The notes: generated by a model from the letters alone, not told the origin. A stretch of DNA of 64,000 bases from Setoptus koraiensis (GCA_048013815.1 CM106585.1:21390001-21454000); one strand, 5' to 3'. Counted from the first letter of the stretch, positions 26,337 to 39,700 are shown. Program-made: numbers and translations.

Positions 26337-28106
26337 GGTGGTCTGGTCGGCCAGGTGAGCTGCTGGCGCCGGTAGCATGTAATCATTGATACAATCAATA
26401 TAATCAAACGTTTATCCGTTTGCTGGCTGCTTGTGTGCGAGAGGCGGATATGTCGCGGCTTGCGTGATGCTATTTTTGTTGCTAATCGTTGTCTAATCGA
26501 TGCGAAATTGCGCCCCACTCTAGCTCGGGCATTTATGCAAATGTTGGCCCTGAGCGATGGTGCTAGCGAGCGGCAGCAGCCAGACAGCCAGCGACAGACA
26601 GAGAAAGATACAAAAAGATACAAAAACAGAAAGCGAGCGGGAGTAAAAAACTGAGTGCAGCGTCTCTTGTTTATAACGCAACTTTGTGACACAAACACTC
26701 TATCTATCCGCTTGTCTATAATATATGAGATATATAAGATATATTATCATCGTCATGATCGTCGTTATCATCATTATTCAGCATGAGCCGGCCGCTCTCT
26801 TAATGCATCATTGTCGCCCACTATCTTGGCCGCTGTTGGCGCTGTCTAACTGTCGCTGGCTGGCACAGCCATTGTGTCATTGGGCGAAACGTTAGTATTT
26901 AGTTCATTTAGTCGACGCCTCCAATTATAATCGTTGGCGCAGCGAGCAGCGGCAATATTGCGCAGCCATTAGGCGCGTTGTGGTTGGCGTTGTTGCCGCT
27001 GTTGTTGCTGCTGTTGTTGCGGTTGTTGCCGTTGCCGCCGTTGTTGCCGGTTGTATCTGTGCGACTAATTTCGGCGAGCTCATTCAAGTGACAATTGTAA
27101 CAGCACATATGCAAATGACGTGCCTCTTCCGCTTTCGCTCAATGACATGCTCGCATGATGACTGATCCTATTACTTGATTAGCTAAGCCGCGCTTGTCGC
27201 AATTGTCGTTGTCGTTGTTGTTGCTGTTGTTGCCGTTGTTGTTGCTGTTGTTGCTGCTTATTAGCGAATTGCGAATTGCTGTGTGAGCACTCATCTAAAT
27301 CTAGATCGTCATCTAGTTCAACGGCAGCGCAAACAAAACACTGTTGACATACTGCTGGCACTGTTGAGAGCGCGTGCTGTTACACACAAAACTTGCTAAA
27401 TGCAGCGCCCTCTAACTTTTAGACTGTCTAACTATTATGTTGAACACTTGTGGTGAATGCACTTGCCGCTTGCCACTTGCCGCCACTTTCTGTTGCATGA
27501 CGAGAATTTATTGTCCTCTATGTCACTTATAACTCTTATATCGCTATGCGTTGCAGCTGTTTTGTGACGGCCGCCAGGCGGCGATTGCAGGTAGGATTAG
27601 CGGAACACAATTAAAGTTGATGTTGTTGTTGTCGTTGTTCACTTGCACGTGAGACGTGTGTCATCGCAGCGGGCCCCCTATCGGACGTGTGAGTTGTATT
27701 GGTGCAGCTATGTGTGGCGGCTCGCTTGCGGTCACTAACTGGCGTTGGTGCGACTGACTGGCGGTCGCTTCTGTGACTACTAATGCGATCACTGCCAACT
27801 GTCACTGATCAGCGCCCACCGACAAAACCATCAAGATCAACAGCCAAACAACAACGGCAACAACAACAGCAACCAAACACTGCACATTGTGTGCGTGTGC
27901 GTGTCGTTGCGCATGCAAAAGTCGCGCGCAACAACAATAACTGGGCCCCAGTTAGCGCACTGCACGAACGCAAACCAGCACTGGGGCGCACTGCACAGTG
28001 TCGTGCATACAGCAATATGTGCCAGTGGCTATATAAACAGCACAAGCTGCATATCGCACACATATTGTTTGGGCGGGCGCATGCGCTTGTGTGCGCGCAA
28101 ACGGCA

Positions 28107-28176
28107 AGCCAGTTAGCGAGCCAGTCGGCGAGCCAGTCGGCGAGCCAGTCGGCGAGCCAGTCGGCGAGCCAGTTAC
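28107..28176. repeat. 12-bp tandem repeat
   Basis: About six copies of GAGCCAGTCGGC. Confidence 0.9.
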
Positions 28177-29462
28177 AACGGCCAACTGGCCGGCCACTTG
28201 GTGTATAAATATACATTTTTGTGTGTACGACACTGATACTCGCGTGTATGCGGGGTACACGTGGGGCATGTGTGGGGCATGTGTGGGGTACGTACGCGAT
28301 TTTGGGGCCAAGTGTGTTTTAAAACTGTTCACTGTGACAGGTTTGCAGCGGCACAGCTTAATCAATCAATTGTTTTGTCACACATGTATCACTGTGCGGC
28401 GCTGTTGTCATGGCAGCCCGGTGCTCGTGTGCTTTATCTCTGTGCTACATGGCACAGTCTGTATGTAGTCCATGTGACAGCCAACTAGGGCCTCCCATCA
28501 TGGCGGTTCCGTAGCCAGTGCGGCTGTTTCGTCATGCGGCAAGTCGACGAGCTTTCCGCCTGGCAAGACAGTTTGTCGCGCCAACGGCACAGACGCAAGC
28601 CGAGCCGCACTCCGAGCGAGCACGGTTGGCTGGCGTGTATGCACGAGCCGTGTAGGGTTCGGTGGCAAGGAGACGCGCAAATCACCGAAGCCAAACCGAG
28701 TTTTGCTGGCTGGTCGGCGTCGCGACACACAGTTTGGCGCCAAACAAGCACCAGCTACCAGTTACGCAACCAGCTACCAGTTACGCAACCAGTAACCAGT
28801 CACTGACGGCCAGTGCGCGCTGTTGGCGCGCCGACCGGGCGACAGGTGAGTCGCCGACCGGGCGACCGGTGAGCCGCCGGCCAGACGCGGCTGAGCCGAC
28901 GACAGGTGAAAAAGCGGAGACGCGGCCGCGCGGCAGCGATCGGCGCGCACGAGGGGCCCCAAATATTCATGGGCGCGCGCAGGTATTCATGCAAACAAAC
29001 GCACGCGATACACGCAAGACAGCGCACATCCGATGGGGCCCGTGTGGGGCCGCTTGCACGAGCCGCCCGGATCAGTCCGACGGCCCCCTATCGGCGGGTT
29101 ATCGGCGGGTTATCGGCGTGCTATCGGCGTGTTATCAGCGCGCTAGATGCAGCCTCAGATTAGGCGGGCGCTGTGGGCCCGCAATCTGCAATCGCGCCAC
29201 CTCCGGGCAACCACAACACGACGAGTGCACGCGCTGAACACTGTGCGCTGCGCTCGCTGCACGCGCACAGCGTCGGTTTGGTTGGTGGTTGGCGGGCTGG
29301 GGCCATTGGGGCCCGTGGGCCAGCGACAAGCATGACTTGCGATGTCACCTGTGCCGCGTGCGTGTGCGTGTGTGTGTCAAACATTAACAAGTCGTTCGGT
29401 GTGCTGGTGCTGCCACCACCGACCAGCGGCGACCGGCAGCCAACGCGCCGAGCCCGGCAAAG

Positions 29463-29610
29463 TCGACAAAGTCAGCGCTCGACAAAGCCAGTCGCTCGAC
29501 AAAGTCAGCGCTCGACAAAGCCGGCCGCTCGACAAAGTCAGCGCTCGACAAAGCCGGCCGCTCGACAAAGTCAGCGCTCGACAAAGCCGGTCGCTCGACA
29601 AAGTCAGCGC
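29463..29610. repeat. 15/30-bp minisatellite
   Basis: Units of about 15 bp containing CGCTCGACAAAG alternate between two variants (followed by TCAG or CCGG), which gives a 30-bp higher-order period over roughly 150 bp. Confidence 0.9.
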
Positions 29611-31145
29611 GGCCGTTATTCAATTGTGGCGCCGCAAAACGCCCGACGCTGGCCAGTTGCGACAAACGCCGCTAATCGGCGTTCTATTTTGGGGCCGACG
29701 TTCGGGCGCGCCCGGCGGTTCGTTCAACTCGCGCGCCTCGTCGCAGAGCGACAGACGTGTTATTATCGGGCGCTCGGGCGGGCGCTGATAATAATAAGCA
29801 GATGCATAATCAAATGCGCATCGCGTCGGTCACAACCGGGCCGCTCTCATAAGCTGCTGACGGGGCAAGCGGCGGCCCAGTTTATGATGGTGCCTCGATC
29901 ATGCTGTCCGCTGGCGGCCGATAAAGCCCCTGCGCAGTGCCCTTGGATAATGCCCCCGGATAATGCGGCAAGACAACGGGTAGGCGCTGTGAGGGCGGGC
30001 CCGGCTGCCGGATCGAGAGCTCGGCTCAGTCCGGACCGGACCAACCAATGAAAGCAAATGAGCTCGTGTGCGGGCGGCCGGCCGGCCGGGCGCCAACAGG
30101 CGGCGTCAGCAAAATGCAATCTGAACCGCTAGCCCGTCCAGCCCGCACCACTCACCGGTTGGCTGTGAATCGCCAGCCGCAAATCTGGGCTGGCGAGCGG
30201 CGGGCCCCGTCGTGCCGTTGCGCATCACCTAACGGTACGGCAGCGCGTAATGTTACAGTCCGTGCGGGCAGGCCATATAAGCCGCCAGTATAAATAGCAT
30301 CGGATATATATATATATATTCACGTGTGACTTCGCCCGCCGCCGGGCCACCTGATCGCGGGCCAGCCTGATGAGGCGTGACTTGCGTGAGTGAGGTGCCG
30401 AGTTATTGCGGCCAAACTGAGCCGCGCCGCTGCGGCCCGATTTGTGCCGGATTATGCCGGATCCGCTCGCCAGGCGCACTCAACGTAACGTGTCACACGA
30501 GCCGTTGTGTTGTTTTTTCATAGTTGTTATTATGCAACTGGACACAGTGGCCCAAAATAGCAAAACAGCCAAATGGGCGCACGGCCAAACAGCTCGTGGG
30601 GCCAAAAGTGACAAGCTGAGCCGGGCAAAACTTGTGAGATTGGTTGCTCCTGTTGCAAGTACAAGTGCAAGTGAGTTGGTGTGACAATTATGATGGATCA
30701 GATTGCCGCGGCCAGGATGGGGCGCCGCACGAGCGGCTCAAGTCTAGTTAACTTTGCAGCGGGCCCGTCTAAATGATGAAGTGATAAATTAAATGATTTG
30801 CACCATCGCTCAGCGTAACGAGAGCAACGCCGGGCCGGACCGGCCAGCAGCGCAAACAGGAAACGAGGCGCCTTTTTTGTTTATTTTATTTTATTCTCAT
30901 TTCCTCTTTCTCTTGAATTTAACTCGCTGCTCGGGCCTCATTTATTATCGCGCTCGCCAGCGTTCGGCTCGCCAGCGTTCGGCTCACTAACATTCAGCTC
31001 GCGCACACGAAATCACTGCCGGCGCTGCTCAATTGCAATCTACTCAATTTAATCAGACTGTTCTCGAAAACCACTACACGCCGCCACTTCGAGCGTGCAC
31101 AGACTTGCGTCAGACCGGACCGATGCAACGCGAGGGCCCCCCCCC

Positions 31146-31221
31146 CAAACTGGATAAACCCAGTGATCGCAGGGCCGACACAAAGCCAGATATAAAGCTA
31201 TCACTGGGTTTATCCAGTTTG
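31146..31221. other. 76-nt hairpin with 22-bp perfect stem
   Basis: Bases 31146-31167 are the exact reverse complement of 31200-31221, with a 32-nt spacer. Size and geometry fit a small-RNA precursor, but perfect pairing is also what a recent inverted duplication leaves behind. No known miRNA is recognised. Confidence 0.4.
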
Positions 31222-31823
31222 TCGCTCGGCCCGATGCTCGTTGGCTGGCGCTGGTTGGCGCTGGCCGGCGCTGGCTGGTGTGATTTAATTTGAGCTGAGC
31301 TGTTGACTCAACAGTGTTGAGTTGTTTGCAAACGCGCGCCACATCAACAGCCAACAAAGCCAATGATTGATGACCGCAAGCTTGCCAGCGTGTGACATTG
31401 TGAGCCGACAATAAAGATGCCACAACAATATCGCACACATATTATATAACCAGCATATTGAGCCGGTGAATCGAGCGAAAAAACCAGTCGCCTGTCCGAC
31501 GCCAACAGCCAGCCCAGGTGGCGCCCTTTCGTCGGGCTCCTCTCGCCAGGCTATCCGAATTGCTAATTACTATTCAGTAGATTGAGGGGCCCATTGTTGG
31601 CACAATCAATCACAACAAATCTCGCTCAGCTCGCAAGTCTGTATGGGGCCCCAAAATGAAAAAAAGAACAGAAAGAAAAAAAAATTGAAATTTGGCATCG
31701 CACAAGTACGAGTTAACACACTGGTGACTGGTGACGAGTGTTTGGAAATTCAATTTTCAATGCAACTCGAGCCGTTCAATGGAGCCCGCCGAATTGAATG
31801 AATCTCCAATTGACAAATCTCGA

Positions 31824-31825
<2 letters not shown>

Positions 31826-31860
<35 letters not shown>

Positions 31861-31866
31861 CTCTCT
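31826..31866. repeat. (CT)n microsatellite
   Basis: A CT dinucleotide run of about 40 bp with one interruption. Confidence 0.95.
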
Positions 31867-32510
31867 GGATCGTAATTGTGGCCTCGACAAAATGCCAACG
31901 CTGCTGGCCGCCGCCTTATCCTTTATCCTTTAAATGTCGGGGCCTCAATGTCAATAACACTCAAGTTGACAATACCTGCACCATGGCACCATTTCAAAAG
32001 GTGCACCACGTCATATGGGCGATATCTTTTGAGCGAGCAATCGCCATCTCACGCACTGTCGCACATATTTATGTGCGAAATAGGGGCATTAATAGCGCGG
32101 TGATGCACGCCAGTGCCGAACCCATTGCTCGCCAGACCAGATATTTTGTTGAGAGAATTTTCTCTTCTGTTTGAATTGGTGCCTCGCGAACGTCCCGGCC
32201 TGACGCAGCACGATAAAACCGATTATTTCCGGCCATCTGATGCGCATCCGATGGGGGCAAACGCACGCTAATGCGACCTGCTTGCGACGGAATCATTTTT
32301 GTGTCTCGTCGATAATCAACGGCGCCGATTGTTTGTTTCAATGGGCGCGGGCTGCAACAACAGCTAGCGACAAGAGGGGCCCCAAACAAGCCAGTTTCCG
32401 CAAGCGACCAGCTATTGACGTTGATGCGTCCAAAGTTTGCTCAGCATGCGCGAAATGCCCCAAACAGTGTCCAGTTATCACTGTCGACGCGTCTAATTAT
32501 CAGTGTCGAC

Positions 32511-32583
32511 ATGTCCAGTTATCAATGTCCAGTCATCAGTGTCCAGTTACCAATGTCCAGTCATCACTGTCCAGTTATCACAG
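32511..32583. repeat. 14-bp minisatellite
   Basis: About five copies of a unit like TGTCCAGTTATCAA, alternating between two variants. Confidence 0.85.
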
Positions 32584-34693
32584 TGTCAGTGCAGATTGCG
32601 CAGCGCTGTTGGCACGCTGGCACAGACTCGCCGCTTGGCACAGACTCGCCGCTTGGCACAGACGCTGGCCGGAAAATAGCGCCGGTATGCGGCGAGCGAA
32701 CGTGTCTGAAATGTCTTATCTGTCATGGTGAGCGGCCACTGGCGCCCCCGTCGATGATGTCGGTGATGTCGCTGCTGTCGCTGCTGTCAGTGGCGCTGCT
32801 AGTCAATCTATGCGGCGCAATCAATATGGCGGTCAGAGAAATAATGGCTGGCACGAATGAACACAAATGAATAATAAAATAATTAAATGGCCAATGGCCA
32901 GCCACTGGCACAAACCGGCAACCCTGGCGGAACGTGTTGGTCGCTCGCCACGGGCTAATGATGCGGCCGGCTCGACGTGCGGGCCGCGCGAGGCCCACGG
33001 GACCCCGAACCAGACCAGACACACTCACCTAACGAACCGAACGCACCTAACGAACCTGCCGACGTACCCGTGCGGCCTTCAGCTAACCTGCGCCGAACCT
33101 GTGCGAACTCGGTAATTGCGGCAGTGGCGGCGGTGGCGGCAGTGGCGGCTAACCCGACAGGCCCGACGAGCCCGACTGGCCGGCTGAACATGGCAAATCT
33201 AACACGGCAGCCGTGACGCAACGTTCACGTCACACAGCTTGTCATGGGTGTACTTGTGGTCGACACTTGTATCGCGGACGCCAGCAGACACGGGCGGCCA
33301 CGGGCGGCCGCGAGCGGACACGAGTGGCGGTTGATGCGGTTGGCAGTTGATGCGGCCGGCGCTGCACTTGATACACTTGTAATTCACTCGACGTTGCGAG
33401 ATAAGCCCACACTCTGGGCGCCAAAATGAACTGCCAATGATATCAAATGAGGGCCAAATTATTTATTTTGTGCAGCGCGCCACTGGCATGTTTATCGTGG
33501 CCAGCGCTGGATAAATAACGGACGGCCGTCGAAATTAATTGGCCAGCCCGGCGACCGGCACCGGCCCGTGGCGCAGGCCAAGTGTCGGCCCGAGCGGGCA
33601 TAAATAAGGCCAGCGTTGGCCGCAATTATAACTAGCTGCACTTGTTATTAAATCCGCCCGCCGCCAGTGACAGGAATAACAGTTAGTTTCGGTGCAGCCA
33701 CCAGCTTGTGATTGAGCGGGTTTTGTTTCGCGTTTTGTCGGTGGCGCCGCACGCGGTTGTCGGTGGCGCCGCGCGCGTCCGTCGGTCGTGTCGCACTTGT
33801 CGCGCTGTTTGCGGTATCGCCGGGATATCGGGACACAAAAAAATGAATCACAAGTGCCGACGCGAGCGACTTGCAATTTTTTGTGCGACGCGCGGGCCCG
33901 CGGCAAGGCGCGATATGTCGCCGCTCAGTGTAAACGGAGCGCAAATACAAGCGCATATTGTGCGCAACACAATAATACTCTCCGCGACTCCCTCGTGCGT
34001 CTGGCGCGACACCCGCGACCCGCACAAGAAGGTAGCGAGCGGTTAAATGTCGCTAATGGAACACTGGCTGTCTCTGCCGGTCATATCCGGCCAGTGCGCG
34101 AACGGAGCTAGGTCGCCGGGGCACTCGCTGCGCTTGCCGGTTAGCGGAAAGTGGCGCCCGTGTGCGGGCCTCGTGCGGGCCGTGTGCGGGCCGGAAACAA
34201 GAGGCGGCGCACAATCGCAATCAAGTCACAACATTTGCGATTTGCGAACACTGTTTCTAGCGCCAATTTTCCTTCTAACTGTTGTCGTCGTTGCTGTTGT
34301 TGCCGTCGTTGCTACAACAGCGGCAGCGGCAACGGCGACTGCAATTATAAACGCTCTCGGTTCCTCGGAATTGCGCTCATCCGTCAAGAGCCAGCGTTGC
34401 GAACGCTCCATGTCTGTGTGCGAGAGTGTGATGAGGCCTCACTTGAGAAGCTTCACTGCTCGCTAGGAATTATCTCTCTCCTTGTCTCTAATTCTTAAGT
34501 GCTAGCCAATAGCGGAGAGATACAAATTAATAGCGCCGCCAGTGAGCGAGTCGCTATAGACAGTTGGCAAGATTTGCCGCATGCTGCCGGGCCCGCGAGC
34601 CGCCCATAGCCGGCAAAAATATTCAATTTACAATCAGCAGCGACTACTTTGGCTCGCTCGCGGCCTCTTGAGCACAGGAGAAGCGCCGAGTGA

Positions 34694-34830
34694 GCGCCAG
34701 AGAACGACCGAGAACGACAAAGAGGCACAGAGAACGGCAAAGAGGCACGGAGAACGGCAAAGAAGCACGGAGAACGGCCGAGAACCGCAGAGGGCGGCGA
34801 AGAACGGCAGAGAATCGCAGAGAGCGACGC
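34694..34830. repeat. Purine-rich imperfect repeat
   Basis: Degenerate GAGAACGGCAAAGAGGCAC-type units. One strand is strongly purine-biased. Confidence 0.75.
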
Positions 34831-35965
34831 AACGAAATTCCTTGTGGGCTAATCAACGGCGACCGCAAACAGCCAATAACTCGAACATAGTGACACATAC
34901 ACGACACTGCCACAGATAGCATCACTATTTTGCATACTGCTACTATGTGCACCGTTGCGGATGGCGACATTTTTCAGTTTGCGTTGACTCGACTCGCGAG
35001 CTCCACTTGCCGGCGACTGCCAGCGACTGCCAGCGACTTGCCGGCGACTTGCCAGCGACTTGCCGAAGACGAGTTGTCAGCCAGTCGGTCTTCGGCAGTC
35101 ACGTAATTGTGCTCGCTGTGAGTGCAAGATGTCAGTTATTATCCAGTCGACATTCTTTCGAATTTGCTCGTTGTTGTGCGCTGTTCTCTTTGTCGTGTTG
35201 TCACATTTCCACACAGACAGCTAATGGAAAAAAAAATTTGCTTGTTTTATAGCGAAATTACAAGCAAATTTACAAGTTCACCGCTAATCACGCAAATGGC
35301 GCCATTACAAATACACGCGACACAATTATCTATCCTATCGTACCAATTTGTGTTGCCAATTTGTCTAGACAGTGGCGAGCCGCGATGCCAAGTCGCGCCA
35401 ACAGGCAGCAAGTCGCCGATATGCTGCCAGACAACTCAACATATCGGCATAATACTTTGCGCATGCCGATAATCATTGCACGATGATAAAACATGATAAA
35501 ACATGATAAATACGTGTCTACAATGCTGTCGAAGTCACTGTTGGCGTCACTAATCATTTGCATATCGCGTAGTTTGCATATTGCACATCGCAGAGTTTGC
35601 TAAGAGTGGCACGCAGCCAACTGCATGTAGATGCGCTCGACAACGCGTTACATCATGTAATTTGCATGCTGCAAAACGCTCTTTGCAACAGGTTCTTGTC
35701 GCTCGCGTTTAATACCGCGTCTGAGACATGGGCAACCGATCACAACTGCATATTATCGCGCCGATATTGGGGCCACTCTGTCGCCCAAACAACTGGCGAG
35801 CCGCTGGCCCAATTACGCGCGTATAATTGGTTTATGCGCACAGCTTCCGTTTCTGCGTTGCTCAGGTGGGTCGGCGCGCTGACCAAGTGCGCTGCTCGCT
35901 CTCGTTTGTGCACAGTTGTGCGCCCGTCGACGCCTGACCACACATGCCCCCAAATCATTTGGGCC

Positions 35966-36102
35966 AAATGTGCTCCATCGCGCTCAATCGTGCCCAATCG
36001 TACCCAATCGTGCCCAGTTGTGCCCAGTTGTGCCTAATTGCGCCTAATTGTGCCTAATTGTGCTTAATTGTGCTCGATTGTGCTCGATTGTGCGCAATTG
36101 CG
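35966..36102. repeat. 10-bp minisatellite, about 13 copies
   Basis: Decamers of the form TGTGCCTAAT drift in sequence across the array but keep the 10-bp period, so an AATTG/AATCG core recurs about once per helical turn. Confidence 0.9.
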
Positions 36103-36550
36103 TGTGCGCCCAGCTCGCCCGTCCCAATTGAGCAGAGAGCTCGCCAGCCAGCTCGCCAGTGGCCAGTCGTCGGTGTTGCGTCGTGTGCCGGACGGAGACC
36201 GGCCTACGAGCGGTCAGTTGGTGCGCGTGCGACGAGCTTGCGGATATTACATGTATCATTATGGTGGATATTATGTTTAGTTTATTTATACATTTGTGTG
36301 TGAGTTTTTAGCCGCTATCGTCGGCCAAAAACTGCAACAAGCACCGGCTAATTCCGGCAGGTCGCTCACCTGGGCCCCGTTACCTGTGCGTGCCGCGCGT
36401 AGCTGTATGTAGTTGCATGTTATATATAGCTGCATGTATGGTCTAGTTGGCTATATCTATCTTTTTGTTGCATCTATCACACGCCCGGCGCGGTTATATG
36501 TGGCAAGGTCGCGCAAACACGTACACGCAAACCTACTTTGCATAGCCGGC

Positions 36551-36590
36551 CTCATGTGGCTCATGTGGCTCATGTGGCTCATGTGGCTCG
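36551..36590. repeat. 9-bp tandem repeat
   Basis: Four to five copies of CTCATGTGG. Confidence 0.9.
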
Positions 36591-37135
36591 TGTATCAGAT
36601 AGGTACGATAGGCGGACGGGGGGCGAGTGAAAGTTGAAAGTAGCGAGCTGAGTGGGTCTCGCAATGGGGCCCGGCCAGTAAAAGGCGGGGGCTAGCTGTG
36701 AAAGCTGGCACAGGGGAGCCAGCGAAAGCCAGCGGAAGGGAGGCACGCACAGCATGTCCGTGTTTATGTGTCGTTTGCTCACGCCAAAGACATAAAATGT
36801 TGCCGTTTTGGCACTGGCCAATCAGTTGATACACTCACCGCCAGGGGTTCATTAAGTGGCGGCGGCGCGAGTGCGACTTTTATCAGTGTTCATCAGTGTT
36901 CATCGGGCAGCTTGTTTGTTATCAGCTGTTTGTTGTTGCGCCACAGCCAACAACAATTGCCACAACTCACTTAAATGGGGCCAGTCTCATCACGGGCCCG
37001 CTGTTGTCGGCACTGACCGTTGTTGGGCCGACCGTTGCTGGGCTGGCCGAACGTCTGGCTGGCTGGCCAGCGAACGAGTTGAACGTATCGGCACGAGCAC
37101 GGGCCCAATTGCCACGTGTGACGCTCTTTTGGCGA

Positions 37136-37161
37136 TTTATCTGGGGGGCCCCCCAGATAAA
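37136..37161. other. Perfect 26-bp palindrome
   Basis: TTTATCTGGGGGG is followed immediately by its exact reverse complement, with no spacer. The centre is GGGGGGCCCCCC, an extended form of the region's abundant GGGCCC. Confidence 0.9.
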
Positions 37162-37587
37162 GTTGGCCCCCCGTGCCAGCTACCGCTCCACTGGCCGGCC
37201 GCGTGATGCATGATGCGGCCCCATAACAACTAATATAATCCCCGCCCTTTCGTACGGGCCCAACAGGCACAACATCATTTGTCTCTCGGCCGCTGTGGGC
37301 TCTCGGCAAACTCTGCCGGCCAAACGAACTGGTCGTGCTGGCGTGCTCGAAATGCGGCGCCAAATTTGACGGTGACCTCCGCAATGTAAAGGCTCCACAT
37401 TGGACTGCACAAATTTGTGGCGTCAGCAGCGCCAATAATCGGGGCCCGCGCGATACACGCACAGAAATGGTTGCGCGCTGGTGATTGGCCGCCGCAACCG
37501 CCGCACCGGCACCCCCGCACATACGGCCCACAAAATAATGGCCAGCTCGCTGGCAAACATTATTACATTATTCGCTATATATTTATT

Positions 37588-37591
<4 letters not shown>

Positions 37592-37624
<33 letters not shown>
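37592..37624. repeat. (CA)n microsatellite
   Basis: A CA run of about 33 bp. Confidence 0.95.
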
Positions 37625-37626
<2 letters not shown>

Positions 37627-39502
37627 TACACGGCGTGCTTTTGTTGGGGCCGCGCCGATACGACGCAGCCAGTTATGAGTAGATGCCCGAAACGTTGGCA
37701 CCACTGGCCGGCCTCTGGACTCCAGAGTCTGGAGCGGTCGCAACAACGTGCCAGCCAGCCTGGCAACGGCACGATATGCGATATATTGCCTGGGCACAGT
37801 TGAGCCACAACGGATCGAGATGGATCTGTTTCATTTCCGTTGCGGGAGGGATACGCGGCTGTGGACAGACTGGCTTCACTTGTGCCAGCACTTTCGCTCT
37901 GGCGCCAATCTCTGTGGGGGCGCGTTTAGCCAGAGCGGCTTTGCGGCCAGGTGAGCGCACCCGCACCCGCAACCAACGACAGCGCCCCGGCGTGTGTCCG
38001 GGCCGCCGCAAAGCTGCAAATGTGATCCAAAGTAGCGCTGCTTTTTGTGCGACTCAACTGGGCCCGAGAGGCGGCCCTCTCAATCATAGCGCCATCTTGG
38101 CATGCCGATCATGCCGACAATTCTCCTTCGCCAGCAACAACAACAACAACAACTACAACAACCAGCAACAACAACAACGACGACAACAGCGGCCAGCTAC
38201 AACAATGGCAACCAGCAAAGTGATAAAGGGCCAAAAAAGGCAAAATAGCAAAGTTGGCCAATATCAGGGCCACGCCGAGCCGAATCGAGCGCCGATTCAA
38301 GGCTCGCAACACTTGCAAACACGGGGGCATTACATCATTGTAATCTCTAGTCGCATGAAATCAAGATCGGGCCGCTTTTGGGCATTAGGTGGCTGGCGCG
38401 GCATTTTACAGGCTAGCGCGCGCAAGTTACATAATAAAACTGGCGCGCTAACACCGGTGAAAGTCAGCCAGCCAAAGTGGCTTAAATCTAGCCAAAAACA
38501 ACTGCAGCAGCTAATATGAAAAAGTAGACACTGGCACACTTTTTCAAAACTAGATTTATATATAAGCGGTGCAACATTGTAAATGATACATGTGTTGTTG
38601 ATGATGGAAGGCCAGCAAGAGAGGAATTTTGAGTTGAATTGGTGAAAATGGCCAGTGAGTGTCCCTCGAGCTTTGCGACTAGCGACCAGCGACTGGCCAC
38701 TGGCCACCGGCCACTGGCAACCGATCCGACCCCAATGATAAACAGTCGCGTTTGTGTGGGTAAATTTGGGTCTGTTTGCGTTTGGGTGGTCGCTTGCTTG
38801 TTTGTTTGTTTGTTTGTTTGCGTCTGTGTGTTTTGTTTGTGTTCTCTCTGGCCAGACTTTGCCAGGCTCTTTGTTTTTATTTGTGAGCTGCCGTTTGGCT
38901 CATTCAGCCGTTTACCATTGAGCCTCGGCCTCTCAGTCGCTAAGTCATTTAGCCAGCCAGTCCGGTCGGTGGGGCCAGTGAGGCCAGTGAGGCCCGTGGC
39001 GCCAGCGTGCAGTTACTTAGCCTCTACAAATAGCCTGGCACATACCATACCTACGACTAGCATACCTACAACCAGCGCACCGACAACACACCGAAAACGG
39101 ACGAGAAACAAGCAATTGCAACCCCGAAATTACGTCTCGACAGAGCGAGAGAGATAGCGGATCATTGATCAAGGACCAAATAAATTGTAAAGTGGCCGCC
39201 GAAATTATCATGTGTCTCGGCGTGCGCCAACAATAACAACAATCACTCGTGTCTGTATGATTATAATGGTCGGGGGTCACCTGATCGCCGCTTCACACAA
39301 ATAGCAGCTACATATGTTATGTAACTCAGCGCTGGCCAGCTCAACAACTAGCCAGAGGCAGCCAGTAGTAGAGTCTTGGCAACTTTTTTAGTGGCCATTC
39401 GCGATACGAGAGCTTAGCTAGATGGCTGTAATAGCTGTTGTGACGACAACACACATTATGTAACATACCGTATACTATATATTTTTGTAGTATAGGTGGT
39501 AC

Positions 39503-39541
39503 AACTTGATACGATTGCACTGTGCACAGTTGTATCAAGTT
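39503..39541. other. Small inverted repeat
   Basis: AACTTGATAC (39503-39512) and GTATCAAGTT (39532-39541) are exact reverse complements around a GTGCAC-containing loop. Confidence 0.6.
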
Positions 39542-39700
39542 TTTACCATAGAAGTATGTACTATTTGATTACTATTATTACATACATTTCTGGCCACTCG
39601 AGGCGCTCGGCCTAATAATAATAACAGTAACAATACCTGCACATAGATAGGGGGCCCCTTGCTCATCAGCGGCAACTCGAGCAGCAGCGTCATCTTTGTT

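Larger units (their letters stand above)
25517..39700. other. GC-rich gene desert, part 3
   Basis: No supported gene. The first kilobase is the likely promoter region of the polyQ-exon gene and is rich in GT microsatellites. The remainder resembles parts 1 and 2: frequent GGGCCC, many minisatellites with 9- to 30-bp units, and (CA), (CT) and triplet runs. GGGCCC is last seen at about 39,652, close to the point where base composition changes. Confidence 0.6.
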
